From positions 1 through 64,000 of the forward strand of contig CAWJYN010000001.1 in the NCBI GenBank assembly GCA_963847145.1: 64,000 nt of DNA, written 5' to 3'. Below are positions 10,275-19,007 of the stretch, one piece after another. This DNA comes from JABFRJ01 sp963847145 (GTDB lineage: Bacteria > Pseudomonadota > Alphaproteobacteria > Rhizobiales > Hyphomicrobiaceae). Position 1 is the first letter of the stretch. Every line of letters begins with the position of its first letter. The translations under genes were made by a program, and so were the position numbers. The notes below the pieces were generated by a model. The model was not told where the DNA came from. It ran no database searches and saw only the letters and a list, made by a program, of their open reading frames with translations.

Positions 10275-10715
10275 CTTCGGATGACTGCATGAGGCCATGC
10301 GATTGATTTCTCCCACTGCGTTGCTTGCGTTGGTGATCTCGTTCGGATCGCGTTTCGGACGCCGCTTCAGGCTTCGTCGAGCGTTGGCTCTCGACTGCGA
10401 CGCTCGGCGAATCCACGCCGCCTGCTGGCCCTCGATCTCGCCCGGTGCACGCTACGAGTCGTCCACGGACAGGTGGCTGCTTCCGCGGTTGCCGAGCCGA
10501 TCCGACCGGCTGCAGCATAGACAGCGAGAGCTGATCCTGCAATGTGTGTCGACACGTTTGTGAATAGGATCGAATCGAGCATGACAGATGATCTCGTCGT
10601 CACACGTCAGATGGCGAGCCGCATCCGAGTCCGTGCTGCCGAATCTGTACAGTCAGACGCCGCGTCAGATATGTATGTCGACACGCCGTCGGCACAGATC
10701 GGCGGAGGGCCTGCG
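10275..10715. other. intergenic region before rsmD with palindromic sites
   Basis: About 440 bases lie between the divergent XRE gene and rsmD and should hold the promoters of both. The palindrome GTGTCGACAC occurs at 10546-10555 and a nine-tenths copy (ATGTCGACAC) at 10675-10684. No convincing reading frame is present. The repeats are candidate operators for the XRE protein. Confidence 0.35.
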
Positions 10716-11337
10716 TTGCGCGTGACCGGGGGCGAGCTGCGCGGGCGACGCATCCGGGTGCCGCGCTCGTCCGCGGTGCGGCCGACGTCCGACCGAGTGC
10801 GTGAGGCGCTCTTCGCCCGCCTCGGCGACCTCGACGGGGTGCACGCGCTCGATCTGTTCGGCGGGCTCCGGCGCACTCGGGATCGAGGCGCTGTCGCGCG
10901 GGGCGACGCGAGTCGTGTTCGTCGAGCGCTCCGCTGCCGGTCGCCGCGGTGTTGCAAGCCAACCTGGTGGAGCTGGGGGTGCTCGAGCGGGCGCAGGTCG
11001 TGCGCGGCGAAGCGGTGGGCGTCGTGCGGCGCCTCGCCGCGGCGGGCGAGCGCTTCGATCTCGCCCTGCTCGATCCGCCGTATGCCGAACTCGAAACGCA
11101 CGGCCCGGGCGCTGCGCGCGCTCGCGACCTCCGGCATCCTCGCGCCCCGCGCGATCGTGGTGGTCGAGGCGTCGCGGCGGCACGCGCCGCAACCCGTGGA
11201 AGGACTCGTGCTGGTGGACGAACGCCGCTACGGCGACACGGTGATCCACCGCTTCGAAGCACGCTCCGGCGAACGAGTTCGGATCCGAGTCACGCAGGAG
11301 CCACGACGAGTTGGCACGAGAAGAGGAAACAGCATGA
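10716..11337 (+). CDS. rsmD: 16S rRNA (guanine966-N2)-methyltransferase RsmD
   Basis: RsmD methylates G966 in the 30S subunit. The N-terminus LRVTGGELRGRRIRVP and TSDRVREALFARLGDL are family hallmarks, followed by the SAM motif ALDLFGGSGALGIEALSRGA (after one indel) and the N-methyltransferase motif LALLDPPYAE. A TTG at 10716 preceded by GGAGGG is the best start. With frame correction the stop TGA overlaps the coaD ATG (ATGA, 11334-11337), giving about 207 codons, normal for the family. rsmD-coaD is a common operon pair. Confidence 0.85.
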
Positions 11338-11811
11338 GCGACGACGGCGGCAGCAAGCGCCTTGCCCTCTTCCCGGCGAGCTTCGATCCGGTCACGAACG
11401 GACACCTCGACCTGATCCACCGCGCGCCACGCGGTCTTCGACGAGCTCGTGGTCGCGGTCGCGCGAAACGTCGCGAAGCACGGCACCTTCTCGGTCGACG
11501 GAGCGCATCGAGATGCTCGCAGTCGGCGGTCGGGCACCTGCCGGGCGATCCGGATCACCGCGTTCGACGGCCTGCTCGTCGACTACGCCCGCCGCATCGG
11601 CGCGCACGTGCTGATGCGCGGGCTGCGCGCCGTCTCCGACTTCGAGTACGAGTTCGAGATGGCGCTGATGAACCGGCATCTCTATCCCGAGATCGAGACG
11701 CTGTTCATGATGACGAGCCAGCAGTACTTCTACGTGAGTTCGTCGCGGCTGAAGGAGCTGGTGCGCTTCGGCGCGAACGTGAGCGAGTTCGTGCCGCCCG
11801 GTCGCAAGTAG
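11334..11811 (+). CDS. coaD: phosphopantetheine adenylyltransferase CoaD
   Basis: CoaD transfers AMP to 4'-phosphopantetheine in CoA synthesis. The start MSDDGGSKRLALFPASFDPV contains the nucleotidyltransferase T/HxGH region (FDPVTNGHLDLIHRA). Later motifs are DGLLVDYARRIGAHVLMRGL, RAVSDFEYEFEMALMNRHLY and YVSSSRLKELVRFGANVSEF, including the ISSS-type ATP loop. Two indels occur between 11,430 and 11,550. About 159 codons, the usual length. It overlaps rsmD by four bases. Confidence 0.88.
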
Positions 11812-11833
11812 CTGCGCTGAGAGACTCGCAAGG

Positions 11834-13362
11834 ATGAAGCCGCTCCGGCGGCGGAGGCGCGTGAGCGGCGACGCGGCCGGCGAGGAGTCGCTGCGGCGCG
11901 CGCGCCGATCCGCTTCGGCACGAGCGGCTGGCGCGGCATCCTCGCCGAGGAGATCACCGGCGCCGCGGATGCGCGCTGCTCGCGACCGCGGTGGCGCGCT
12001 GGGCCGCCGAGGCGCAGCGCGCGCCGCGCATCCTGGTCGCCCACGACACGCGCTTCCTCGGCGCGCAGCTCGCGCCGGCTGGCGTTCGACTCGCTCGCGG
12101 CGAGCGGCGCGCGCCCGCTGCGCGCGGCGAGCCCCGTGCCGACGCCCGTCGTCGCGCACGCCGTTCGGCGCCGGCGGCGCGGACGCGGCGCTGATCGTCA
12201 CGGCGAGCCACAACGAGCCGGCGTACCAGGGAGTGAAGGTGCTCGCCTCGTGGGGCGGCTGGGTCACGGCCGAGCAGGCGCGCCGGATCGAGCGGCTCGC
12301 GGCGGCGCTCCGCGACCCGGCGCGCGCAGCCGGCCGCGCCGCGCCGTGCGCCGCGCTGGATCTCGTCACTCCCTATCTGCGGAGCGCTCGCGGCGCTGAT
12401 CGACCGCGACGCCGCTGCGCGGTGCGCGGCTGCAGGTGGTCTACGACGCCATGCACGGCACCGGCTCGGGTGTCGTGCGACCGCGCGCTGCGCGCGCTCG
12501 GCGTGCAGGTCGACGTGCTGCACGCGCGAGCCGCACGCCGCGCTTCGGCGGCGCGCGCGCCCGATCCGACTCCGCGAGCGACTCGGCGCGCTGGCGCGCG
12601 CGGTGCGCGCGCGCGGCGGGCGCGCGCTCGGGCCTCGCGACCGACGGCGACGCCGATCGCTTCGCCGTGGTCGACGCCGAGCGGCGTGCCGCTCTCGGAG
12701 AGCGATGCGCTCGCGTTGCTGGTCGACCATCTGGCGCGCGGCGGTCGCGTCCGGCGCGGCGTCGCGATCTCGGTCGCGACGGGCACGCTCGTCGAGCGCG
12801 TCGCCGCGGAGCACGGGCTCGCCGTGACGCGCCACCCGATCGGCTTCAAGCACCTGTCGCGCGCGCTGCGTCGACGGGGCGGCCGACGTCGCCGGCGAGG
12901 AGAGCGGCGGCTTCGCCTGGGAGCCGCTTCGCGCGCGACAAGGACGGGATCCTCGCGTGCGCTGTCTCTTCGCGGAGATCGCCGCGGCGAGCCGGCGGGC
13001 CGCTGCGCGCGCGCCTGCAGCAGCTCGAGCGCCGTCACGGCGCCGCGTCTGCGGGCGCGCCGCGCGCGCCGCGAGCGCGCGCGCGCGCGCGCGCGTCTGG
13101 CGCGCTCGCGACGGCGCCGCCGGACGCGTGTCGGCGCGGCACGCGTGCGCGAGGTCGACTCGCGACGACGGCGTGCGCCTCGGCCTCGACGACGGCTTCC
13201 TGATGCTGCGCGCGTCGGGCACCGAGCCGGTGCTGCGTCTCTACGCCGAGGCGCGCGACCCGCGCGCGCTCGCGCGGCGCGCTTCGCCGGCGGGTGGCGA
13301 CTGCTCGGCGAGCCGGCGCGAGCCGACGGCTCGCGTGGACGCCGCGCGGGGTGCCGCGGTAA
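11834..13362 (+). CDS. phosphoglucomutase/phosphomannomutase (frameshifted)
   Basis: An alpha-D-phosphohexomutase. The N-terminal domain reads IRFGTSGWRGILAEEITGA, the phosphoserine loop ALIVTASHNEPAYQGVKVLA, the middle domain VVYDAMHGTGSG, the metal-binding loop GLATDGDADRFAVVD, then the specificity loop VAGEESGGFAW and the C-terminal phosphate-binding RASGTEPVLRLYAEA. The length is about 470-510 codons as expected. At least eight indels. Sugar specificity (glucose or mannose) cannot be read; GlmM is less likely because the sugar loop is EESGG rather than GEQSG. Confidence 0.8.
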
Positions 13363-13372
13363 GCTCGCGAAA

Positions 13373-14638
13373 GTGGCGCGTCCGATCGAGGATTTCGCGG
13401 ATGGATCGCAGCGCCGCGTGCTGGTCGCGGTGAGCGGGCGGCATCGCCGCCTACAAGGTCCCCGAGCTGGTGCGCGCGCTGCGGCGGGCGCGGCCACGCG
13501 GTGCGCTGCGTCGCTGACGCGCGAACGCGCGCGCAGTTCGTCGACGCCGCTCGTGCTGCAGACGCTCTCCGGCGAGTCCGGTGCGCAGCCGAGCTCTTCG
13601 ATCCGCGAGCAGGAGGGCGAGATCGACCACATCGCGCTCGCCGACTGGGCGGAGCTGGTGCGTCGTGGCGCCCGCCACCGCGAACCTGCTCGCGAAGCTC
13701 GCGCACGGCCTCGCGGACGATCTCGTCTCGACGCTGCTGCTCGCGACGCGCGCGCCGGTGCTCGTCGCGCCGGCGATGAACGTGAACATGTGGCGCCACC
13801 CGGCGACGCAGGCGAACGTCGCGATGCTGCGCGAGCGCGGCGTGCGCTTCGTCGGTCCCGAGTCGGGCGAGCTCGCCTGCGGCTGGGAGGGCGAGGGGCG
13901 CATGGCGGAGCCCGCCGCGATCGCCGCGCGCGGTCGAGCCGCTGCTCGGCCGCGCCGACGCTCGCGGGCGAGGGCGTGCTGGTGACGGCGGGCGGCACGC
14001 GCGAGCCGCTCGATCCGGTGCGCGTGCTCGCGCAACCGCTCCTCCGGGCAAGATGGGCTTCGCGATCGCCGCCGAGGCCGCGCGGCGCGGCGCCGAGGTG
14101 GTGCTGGTCGGCGGGCCCGAGCGCGCTGCCGACGCCGGCCGGTGTGCGGCGCGTCGACGTCGAGACCGCGCTCGAGATGCGCGACGCCGTGCTCGCCGAG
14201 CTGCCGCAGCGCGACGGTCGTGATCATCGGCCGCGGCCGTCGCGGACTTCCGGCCCGCGCGCGCCGCGCCGAGCACAAGATCAAGAAGGAGAGCCTGCGG
14301 CGAGGCGCCGGGCTCGCGCTCGAGCTGGTGCGGAACCCCGACATCCTCGCGGAGGTCGGCGCGGCGAGCGGCGGCAGCGCGGCTCGTCGTCGGCTTCGCC
14401 GCCGAGACGCAGCGATCTGCTCGCGGCCGCGCGCCGCAAGCTCGCGCGCAAGGGCTGCGACCTGATCGTCGCGAACGACGTCTCGCGCGAGGACGCCGGC
14501 TTCGACGGCGACACGCAACGCCGTCGCGTTCGTGTGGCCGGGCGGCGAGACGTCGAGGAGCTGCCGCTGCTCGCGAAGGCGCGAGGTCGCCGCGCGGCTG
14601 CTCGACCGCATCGAGAAGCTGCGCGAGGCGCGTCGTGA
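13373..14638 (+). CDS. coaBC: bifunctional phosphopantothenoylcysteine decarboxylase/synthase CoaBC
   Basis: CoaBC makes 4'-phosphopantetheine, the substrate of CoaD encoded two genes upstream. The flavoprotein CoaC half reads VLVAVSGGIAAYKVPELVRA (after one indel), VVVAPATANLLAKLAHGLAD and VLVAPAMNVNMWRHPATQAN. The CoaB half contains GVLVTAGGTREPLDPVR, KMGFAIAAEAARRGAEVVLV and KIKKE. The end LLDRIEKL is family-like. The probable stop at 14636-14638 overlaps the GTG of the next gene. Start GTG 13373 is chosen as the nearest in-frame initiator before the flavin domain. Several indels. Confidence 0.85.
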   Translation: MARPIEDFADGSQRRVLVAVSGRHRRLQGPRAGARAAAGAATRCAASLTRERARSSSTPLVLQTLSGESGAQPSSSIREQEGEIDHIALADWAELVRRGARHREPAREARARPRGRSRLDAAARDARAGARRAGDEREHVAPPGDAGERRDAARARRALRRSRVGRARLRLGGRGAHGGARRDRRARSSRCSAAPTLAGEGVLVTAGGTREPLDPVRVLAQPLLRARWASRSPPRPRGAAPRWCWSAGPSALPTPAGVRRVDVETALEMRDAVLAELPQRDGRDHRPRPSRTSGPRAPRRAQDQEGEPAARRRARARAGAEPRHPRGGRRGERRQRGSSSASPPRRSDLLAAARRKLARKGCDLIVANDVSREDAGFDGDTQRRRVRVAGRRDVEELPLLAKARGRRAAARPHREAARGAS

Positions 14639-16011
14639 CGCGACGCCGGGCGCGGCGCGTCGCGGCTCGCGGTCGCTGCTGGTCGCGTTCGCGGCTCCGC
14701 GGCGCCCGCGCGGCGCGCGCCGGTCACGTGAACGTGATCCGCATCGCCGGCTCGATCAATCCGGCGTCGTCCGACTACCTGCAGCAGCGCGATCGCGCAG
14801 AGCGAGCGCGGACGGCGCGGTGGCGCTGCTGATCGAGCTCGACACGCCGGGCGGCCTGGTCTCGCGTCCACCAAGGACATCATCCAGGCGATGCTCAACG
14901 CGCGCGTCCCGGTGATCGTGTACGTGTCGCCGCAGGGCGCCTGGGCGGGCTCGGCGGGCACCTTCATCACGCTCGCGGGTCACGTCGCGGCGATGGCGCC
15001 CGGCACTCATCGGCGCCGCGCATCCGGTCGGCATCGGCGCGCCCGGCGGCGGCGGCGAGCGGCGACGAGGAGCAGAAGACGCAGCAGGACGTCGCGAGCG
15101 AGAAGGCCGAGAACCTGCACGCCGCGTTCATCGAGTCGATCGCGCAAGGAGCGCAAGCGCAACGTCGAGTGGGCGAGCAAGGCGGTGCGCGAGTCGGTCG
15201 CGATCACCGCGGACGAGGCGCTCGAGCTGCAGCGTGATCGACCTGGTCGCGCACGGACCGCGCGGAGCTGCTGCGCGAAGCTCGACGGGCGCAAGGTCGA
15301 AGGTCGCGGGCGCCGAGCGGACGCTCGCGCTGGCGGGCGCCGAGGTGCGCGCGCATCGAGATGACGCTCGCTGCACGCGCTTCTTCGCACGTGCTCGCGA
15401 ACCCGGACATCGCCGTGCTGCTGCTGATGGCGGGCCTGCTCGGGCTCTACGTCGAGTTCACGCAGCCGGGGCTGATCCTGCCCGGGCGTGCTCGGCGCCG
15501 TCTGCCTGATGCTCGGCTGCGATCGCGCTGCAGATCCTGCCGTTCTCCTGGGTCGGGCTGCTGCTGCGTGTTCGGCGGGCATCGCGCTGCTGGTCGCCGA
15601 GGTCTTCGTCACGTCGCTTCGGGCTGCTTGTTCGCTGCTCGGCGTCGCGCTGCTTCCTGGCTCGGCGGCTCGATGCTCTTCGACCTGCCCGAGCTGTCGC
15701 GACCTGCGCGTCTCGTTCTGGTCGGTGCTGGTGCCGGCCGTCGGCGCGGCTCGCGGCGTTCGCGGCGGTGGTGGTCTTCGCGGTCGGGCGCACGCTGCGC
15801 GCGGCCGCCAGATGGCGGGCGTCGGCGAGCTGCTCGGCATGGTCGGGCGCGTCGACGACCGCGCTCGCGCCCGAGGGCAAGGTCTTCGTGCGCGGCGAGC
15901 ACTGGAAGGCGCGCGCCGACGAGGCGCTCGTCGCCGGCGGTGCGAGCGTCGAGATCGTGGCGGTGGAGGGCATGCGGCTGCGCGTGCGGCGCGCGCCGCC
16001 GGACGCGTTAG
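14635..16011 (+). CDS. NfeD-family membrane-bound ClpP-class serine protease
   Basis: A long NfeD (NfeD1b type). After a signal/anchor region comes HVNVIRIAGSINPASSDYLQ, then LLIELDTPGGLV, the catalytic serine region YVSPQGAWAGSAGTFITLAG and a helical segment with ERKRNVEWASKAVRESVAIT. The C-terminal half has membrane helices DIAVLLLMAGLLGLYVEFTQ and VGLLLVFGGIALLVAEVFVT and ends in the OB-fold NfeD domain (GKVFVRGEHWKARAD). These proteases cleave stomatin-like proteins; the next gene encodes one, the classical pairing. A GTGA overlap couples it to coaBC. Indels throughout. Confidence 0.82.
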
Positions 16012-16030
16012 GCTCGAGAAGGAGGGAAGC

Positions 16031-16816
16031 ATGCTGTCGGCTCCGTCGATCCTGCGATCGGCGTCGCTCGCTGGCGCTCTTCGTTCGCGGGCGTCCGCGT
16101 GCTCAGGAGTACGAGCGCGGCGTCGTGTTCCGCCTCGGCCGCTTCGCGGGCGTGAAGCCGGCGGGCTTCCGCTGGATCATCCCGGGCGTCGACCGGATGG
16201 TGAAGGTCAGCCTGCGCGAGATCGTGATGGACGTGCCGCCGCAGGACGTGATCACGCGCGACAACGTCTCGGTGAAGGTGAACGCGGTGCTCTACTTCCG
16301 CGTGCTGCACCCGGAGAAGGCGGTGATCGAGGTCGAGAACTACCTCTACGCCACCTCGCAGCTGGCGCAGACCACGCTGCGCAGCGTCTGCGGCCAGGCG
16401 GAGCTCGACGAGCTGCTCGCCGAGCGCGAGACGATCAACCGCAGCTCCAGGAGATCATCGACCAGCAGACCGAGCCGTGGGGCGTGAAGGTGCGCGCGGT
16501 CGAGGTCAAGCAGATCGACCTGCCGCAGGAGATGCAGCGCGCGATGGCGAAGCAGGCCGAGGCGGAGCGCGAGAAGCGCGCGAAGGTGATCCACGCCGAG
16601 GGCGAGTTCCAGGCGGCGCAGCGGCTGGCCGACGCCGCGCACGATCCTCTCCAGCGAGCCGGCGGCGCTGCAGCTCCGCTACCTGCAGACGCTCACCGAG
16701 ATCGCGACCGAGAAGAACTCGACGATCATCTTCCCGCTGCCGATGGACCTGCTGCGGCCGCTTCTACGATCTCGCCGAGCGAAGCGGCGGCGCGCCGGAC
16801 GGAGCAGAGCAGCTGA
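16031..16816 (+). CDS. SPFH/stomatin-like protein (slipin)
   Basis: A membrane-anchored SPFH protein of about 260 residues. After an N-terminal hydrophobic hairpin it reads QEYERGVVFRLGRFAGVKPA, MVKVSLREIVMDVPPQDVIT, VNAVLYFRVLHPEKAVIEVE and VRAVEVKQIDLPQEMQRAMA, then a coiled coil rich in E, K and A (AKQAEAEREKRAKVIHAEGE) and the C-terminal TEIATEKNSTIIFPLPMDLL. This is the partner and substrate of NfeD proteases. A GAAGGAGGG ribosome site precedes ATG 16031. The stop overlaps the hflK start (TGATG). Two or three indels. Confidence 0.85.
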   Translation: MLSAPSILRSASLAGALRSRASACSGVRARRRVPPRPLRGREAGGLPLDHPGRRPDGEGQPARDRDGRAAAGRDHARQRLGEGERGALLPRAAPGEGGDRGRELPLRHLAAGADHAAQRLRPGGARRAARRARDDQPQLQEIIDQQTEPWGVKVRAVEVKQIDLPQEMQRAMAKQAEAEREKRAKVIHAEGEFQAAQRLADAAHDPLQRAGGAAAPLPADAHRDRDREELDDHLPAADGPAAAASTISPSEAAARRTEQSS

Positions 16817-17870
16817 TGGCGCGCGACGACCGCAGGAGTCGCCGCGAGGAGCGCGTGCGCAGCGCAGCGTCGCGCGCACGATCGCGCAATCGCTGACGCG
16901 TGCTGGTGATCTCGCTCGGCGATCGCTCGGCGCTGGGCCTAGCATCGGGCATCTACCAGCTCGAGCCGGGCCAGGCGGCGGTGATCCTGCGCTTCGGCGA
17001 GTACGTCCGCACCGTGGTCGCAGCCGGGCCTGCGCTGGCACCTGCCGCCGCCGCTCGAGGACCACGAGATCGTCGAACGTCGGCCGATCGAGCGCGAGGA
17101 GTTCGGCGCGTCGCCGGCGCCGCCGAGGCGCCGACGCCGAGGACGAGGCGCATCGCGAAGCGGCGATGCAGACCAGCGACAACAACATCGTGCATCCTCG
17201 GCTTCGTGGTGCAGTACCGGATCAAGGACGCCTTCGACGCGCGCTACCGCGTCGCCGAGCGCCGCGGCGATGCTGCGCGACGCGGCGCAGGCGGCGGTGC
17301 GCGAGGTCGTCGGCCGCACGACGATCGACGACGTGCTCTCCGAGCAGCGCGGCCAGGTGGAGAGCGAGACCGCAGGAGACGCTGCAGGCGCTGCTGGACC
17401 GCTACGAGACGGGGCTCGCGGTGCTCGGCGATCGAGCTGCAGGACGTGCAGCCGCCCGCAGCCGGTGCGCGCGGCCTTCGACGACGTGATCGCGCGCCAG
17501 CCAGGACCGAACCGCGCCGTGAACGAGGCGCAGGGCTATCGCGAACGAGGTGGTGCCGAAGGCGCGCGCGCGAGGCCGGCGAGCTGATCGAGAGCGCGCG
17601 CGGCTACAGGGACGGCGCGCATCGCCGAGGCCACCGGCGCAGGCCTCGCGCTTCCGCGCGCATCGCGGGCGAGTACCAGCAAGGCGCCGGAGGTGACGCG
17701 CACGCGGCTCTATCCTCGAGACCATGGAGGAGGTGCTGCCGGCGGTGCGCAGAACGTGATCGTGGAGCCGGGCACGGCGAGCGTGGTGCCCTACCTGCCG
17801 CTCGGACGCGACGCGGCCGAGGGCGCCGCGAGCGACGAGCAGCGCCTGCCGCGGCGGAGGTCGACGATGA
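16816..17870 (+). CDS. hflK: HflK, FtsH modulator subunit (frameshifted)
   Basis: HflK pairs with HflC to form the membrane cage that regulates the FtsH protease. After a basic N-terminus (MARDDRRSRREERVR) the SPFH domain starts GIYQLEPGQAAVILRFGEYV. Later motifs are MQTSDNNIVHLGFVVQYRIK, TIDDVLSEQRGQVE, QALLDRYETGLAVLGIELQD, RIAGEYQQAPEVTRTRLYLE-like text near 17,660-17,720 and MEEVLPAVQNVIVEPG close to the end. The terminal TGA overlaps the hflC ATG (ATGA, 17867-17870). Numerous indels. Confidence 0.82.
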
Positions 17871-18536
17871 GGCGCCTGCTGCTTCGGTCCTGCTCGTCGT
17901 CTCGGCGGTCTTCGCGGCGCTGGTGTGGGCCGGCGAGGTCGGGCTCGGCCCGTCGTCGTCACGCGCGAGGGCGAGCAGAAGCTGATCCTGCTCTTCGGCC
18001 GTCCGCGTCTCGGTGCACGACCGAGCCGGGGCTCTCGCTCCGCGTGCCGTTCGTCTCGAGACGTGCGGACCTTCGACCGGCGGCTTGCTCTACTTCAACG
18101 CCGAGCCGCAGCCGATCCAGACCCGCGACGCAGGAGCGCATCGGTGGTCGACAACTACGTCGTCTGGCGCATCGCGGACCCGCTCCAGTTCTTCGCGTCG
18201 TTTCCCGACCGGGCATGAGCCAGGCGGAGGCGCAGATCGACCGCGTCGTGCGCGCGCGACGTGCGCGAGGTGGTCGGCCAGCAGCACGCTCGCCGAGGTG
18301 CTCACGACGGGCGCGAGCGAGATCATGAGGACGATCACCGAGAAGAGCGACCGCGTCGCTCGCGGGGTTCGGGCATCGAGGTCGCGCGACGTGCGCATCA
18401 ACCGCACCGAGCTGCCGCACGGGCACCGAGGAGAACGTCTACGCGCGCATGCGCAGCCAGCGCGAGCGGCTGGCGCGCAAGTACCGCGCCGAGGGCGAGC
18501 AGGAAGGCCGTCGCATCCGCGCCGAAGCGGACCGCA
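17867..18536 (+). pseudogene. hflC: HflC, truncated at the compositional junction
   Basis: The SPFH partner of HflK. It begins MRRLL with a hydrophobic helix LLVVSAVFAALVWAG, then VVVTREGEQKLILLFGRP, LLYFNAEPQPIQTRDA, VDNYVVWRIADPLQFFASFP, SQAEAQIDRVVRADVREVVG and RINRTELPTGTEENVYARM. The conserved run RMRSQRERLARKYRAEGEQE continues to IRAEADR at 18,536, where the sequence switches to AT-rich DNA and a stop follows three codons later. About 220 of the usual 290-330 residues are present. The truncation coincides with the junction and is more likely an assembly artefact than a mutation. Confidence 0.8.
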
Positions 18537-18769
18537 ATGGATATTGAACAAGTTGCAGAAGCTACTCCACATTTAATTTGGAAAGAAGAAATTGATCCTA
18601 AAGTTGGATTGCGTGATTTTCAATGTCGTAAAGTAGCATTTAACTTAGGTTTAAAAAGCGGAAATGCTTTTAAAGAAATGACCAAATTTGTAGCTGCTTT
18701 ATATACAAAGCTTTACGAAGCTACCATTCATCAATGTTTGAAATTAATCCTGTTTTAAAAACATCTGAC
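18537..18769 (+). pseudogene. sucC: internal fragment of sucC (succinyl-CoA ligase beta), Bacteroidota type
   Basis: AT-rich (about two thirds A+T by eye) and unlike either flank. It reads MDIEQVAEATPHLIWKEEID, RDFQCRKVAFNLGLKSG and KFVAALYTKLYEAT, then, after a 1-base deletion near 18,729, SMFEINPVLKTSD. These align in order with the ADP-forming succinyl-CoA ligase beta chain (the EIEKVAEETPHLI and EINPL regions), and the VLKTSD ending is typical of Bacteroidota. Both ends are internal to the gene, so this is a foreign fragment, not a functional locus. Confidence 0.85.
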
Positions 18770-18963
18770 ATGAAGAAGGGTCGTCATCGCCGCTTCGAAG
18801 AAGCGCGGAAGCTGAAGCAGTCCGGACCAGGTGCCTTTGACCTCGGGTTCGGCGACCGGGGCCATCAGGCCACCGAGACTCGGGATTCCGAGAGCGACGA
18901 GTACGCGGCACTGGCCGAGAAGTACGGCGTCGAGTTCGAAGACGACGATCCCGACGACGACTA
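18770..18963 (+). CDS. small acidic protein, unrecognised
   Basis: A 64-residue frame MKKGRHRRFEEARKLKQSGP ending in a very acidic tail (EFEDDDPDDD). It has a basic N-terminus and acidic C-terminus and begins exactly at the edge of the sucC fragment. I do not recognise a family. GC content is moderate-high, so it could belong to either flanking genome. No ribosome site can be judged because the upstream base order changes at the junction. Confidence 0.4.
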
Positions 18964-18983
18964 GATCATCATTCTCAGGCGTC

Positions 18984-19007
18984 CTCGTGAACGAAAACGT
19001 TCACGAG
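18984..19007. terminator. perfect inverted repeat (terminator or operator)
   Basis: Arms CTCGTGAACG and CGTTCACGAG flank a 4-base AAAA loop. It lies between the small acidic gene and the 3' end of the convergent relaxase gene, the usual place for a bidirectional terminator, although no T-run follows. An operator role is an alternative. Confidence 0.5.

Noticed and set aside
10072..10542. Minus-strand frame of 156 codons upstream of the XRE gene
   Set aside because: Composition not protein-like and it overlaps the HTH gene in another frame.
12200..13362. Assignment of the phosphohexomutase as GlmM
   Set aside because: The sugar-specificity loop EESGG fits phosphoglucomutase/phosphomannomutase better.
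18537..18769. Recent horizontal transfer of sucC
   Set aside because: Only an internal fragment with both flanking genes cut; chimeric assembly is simpler.
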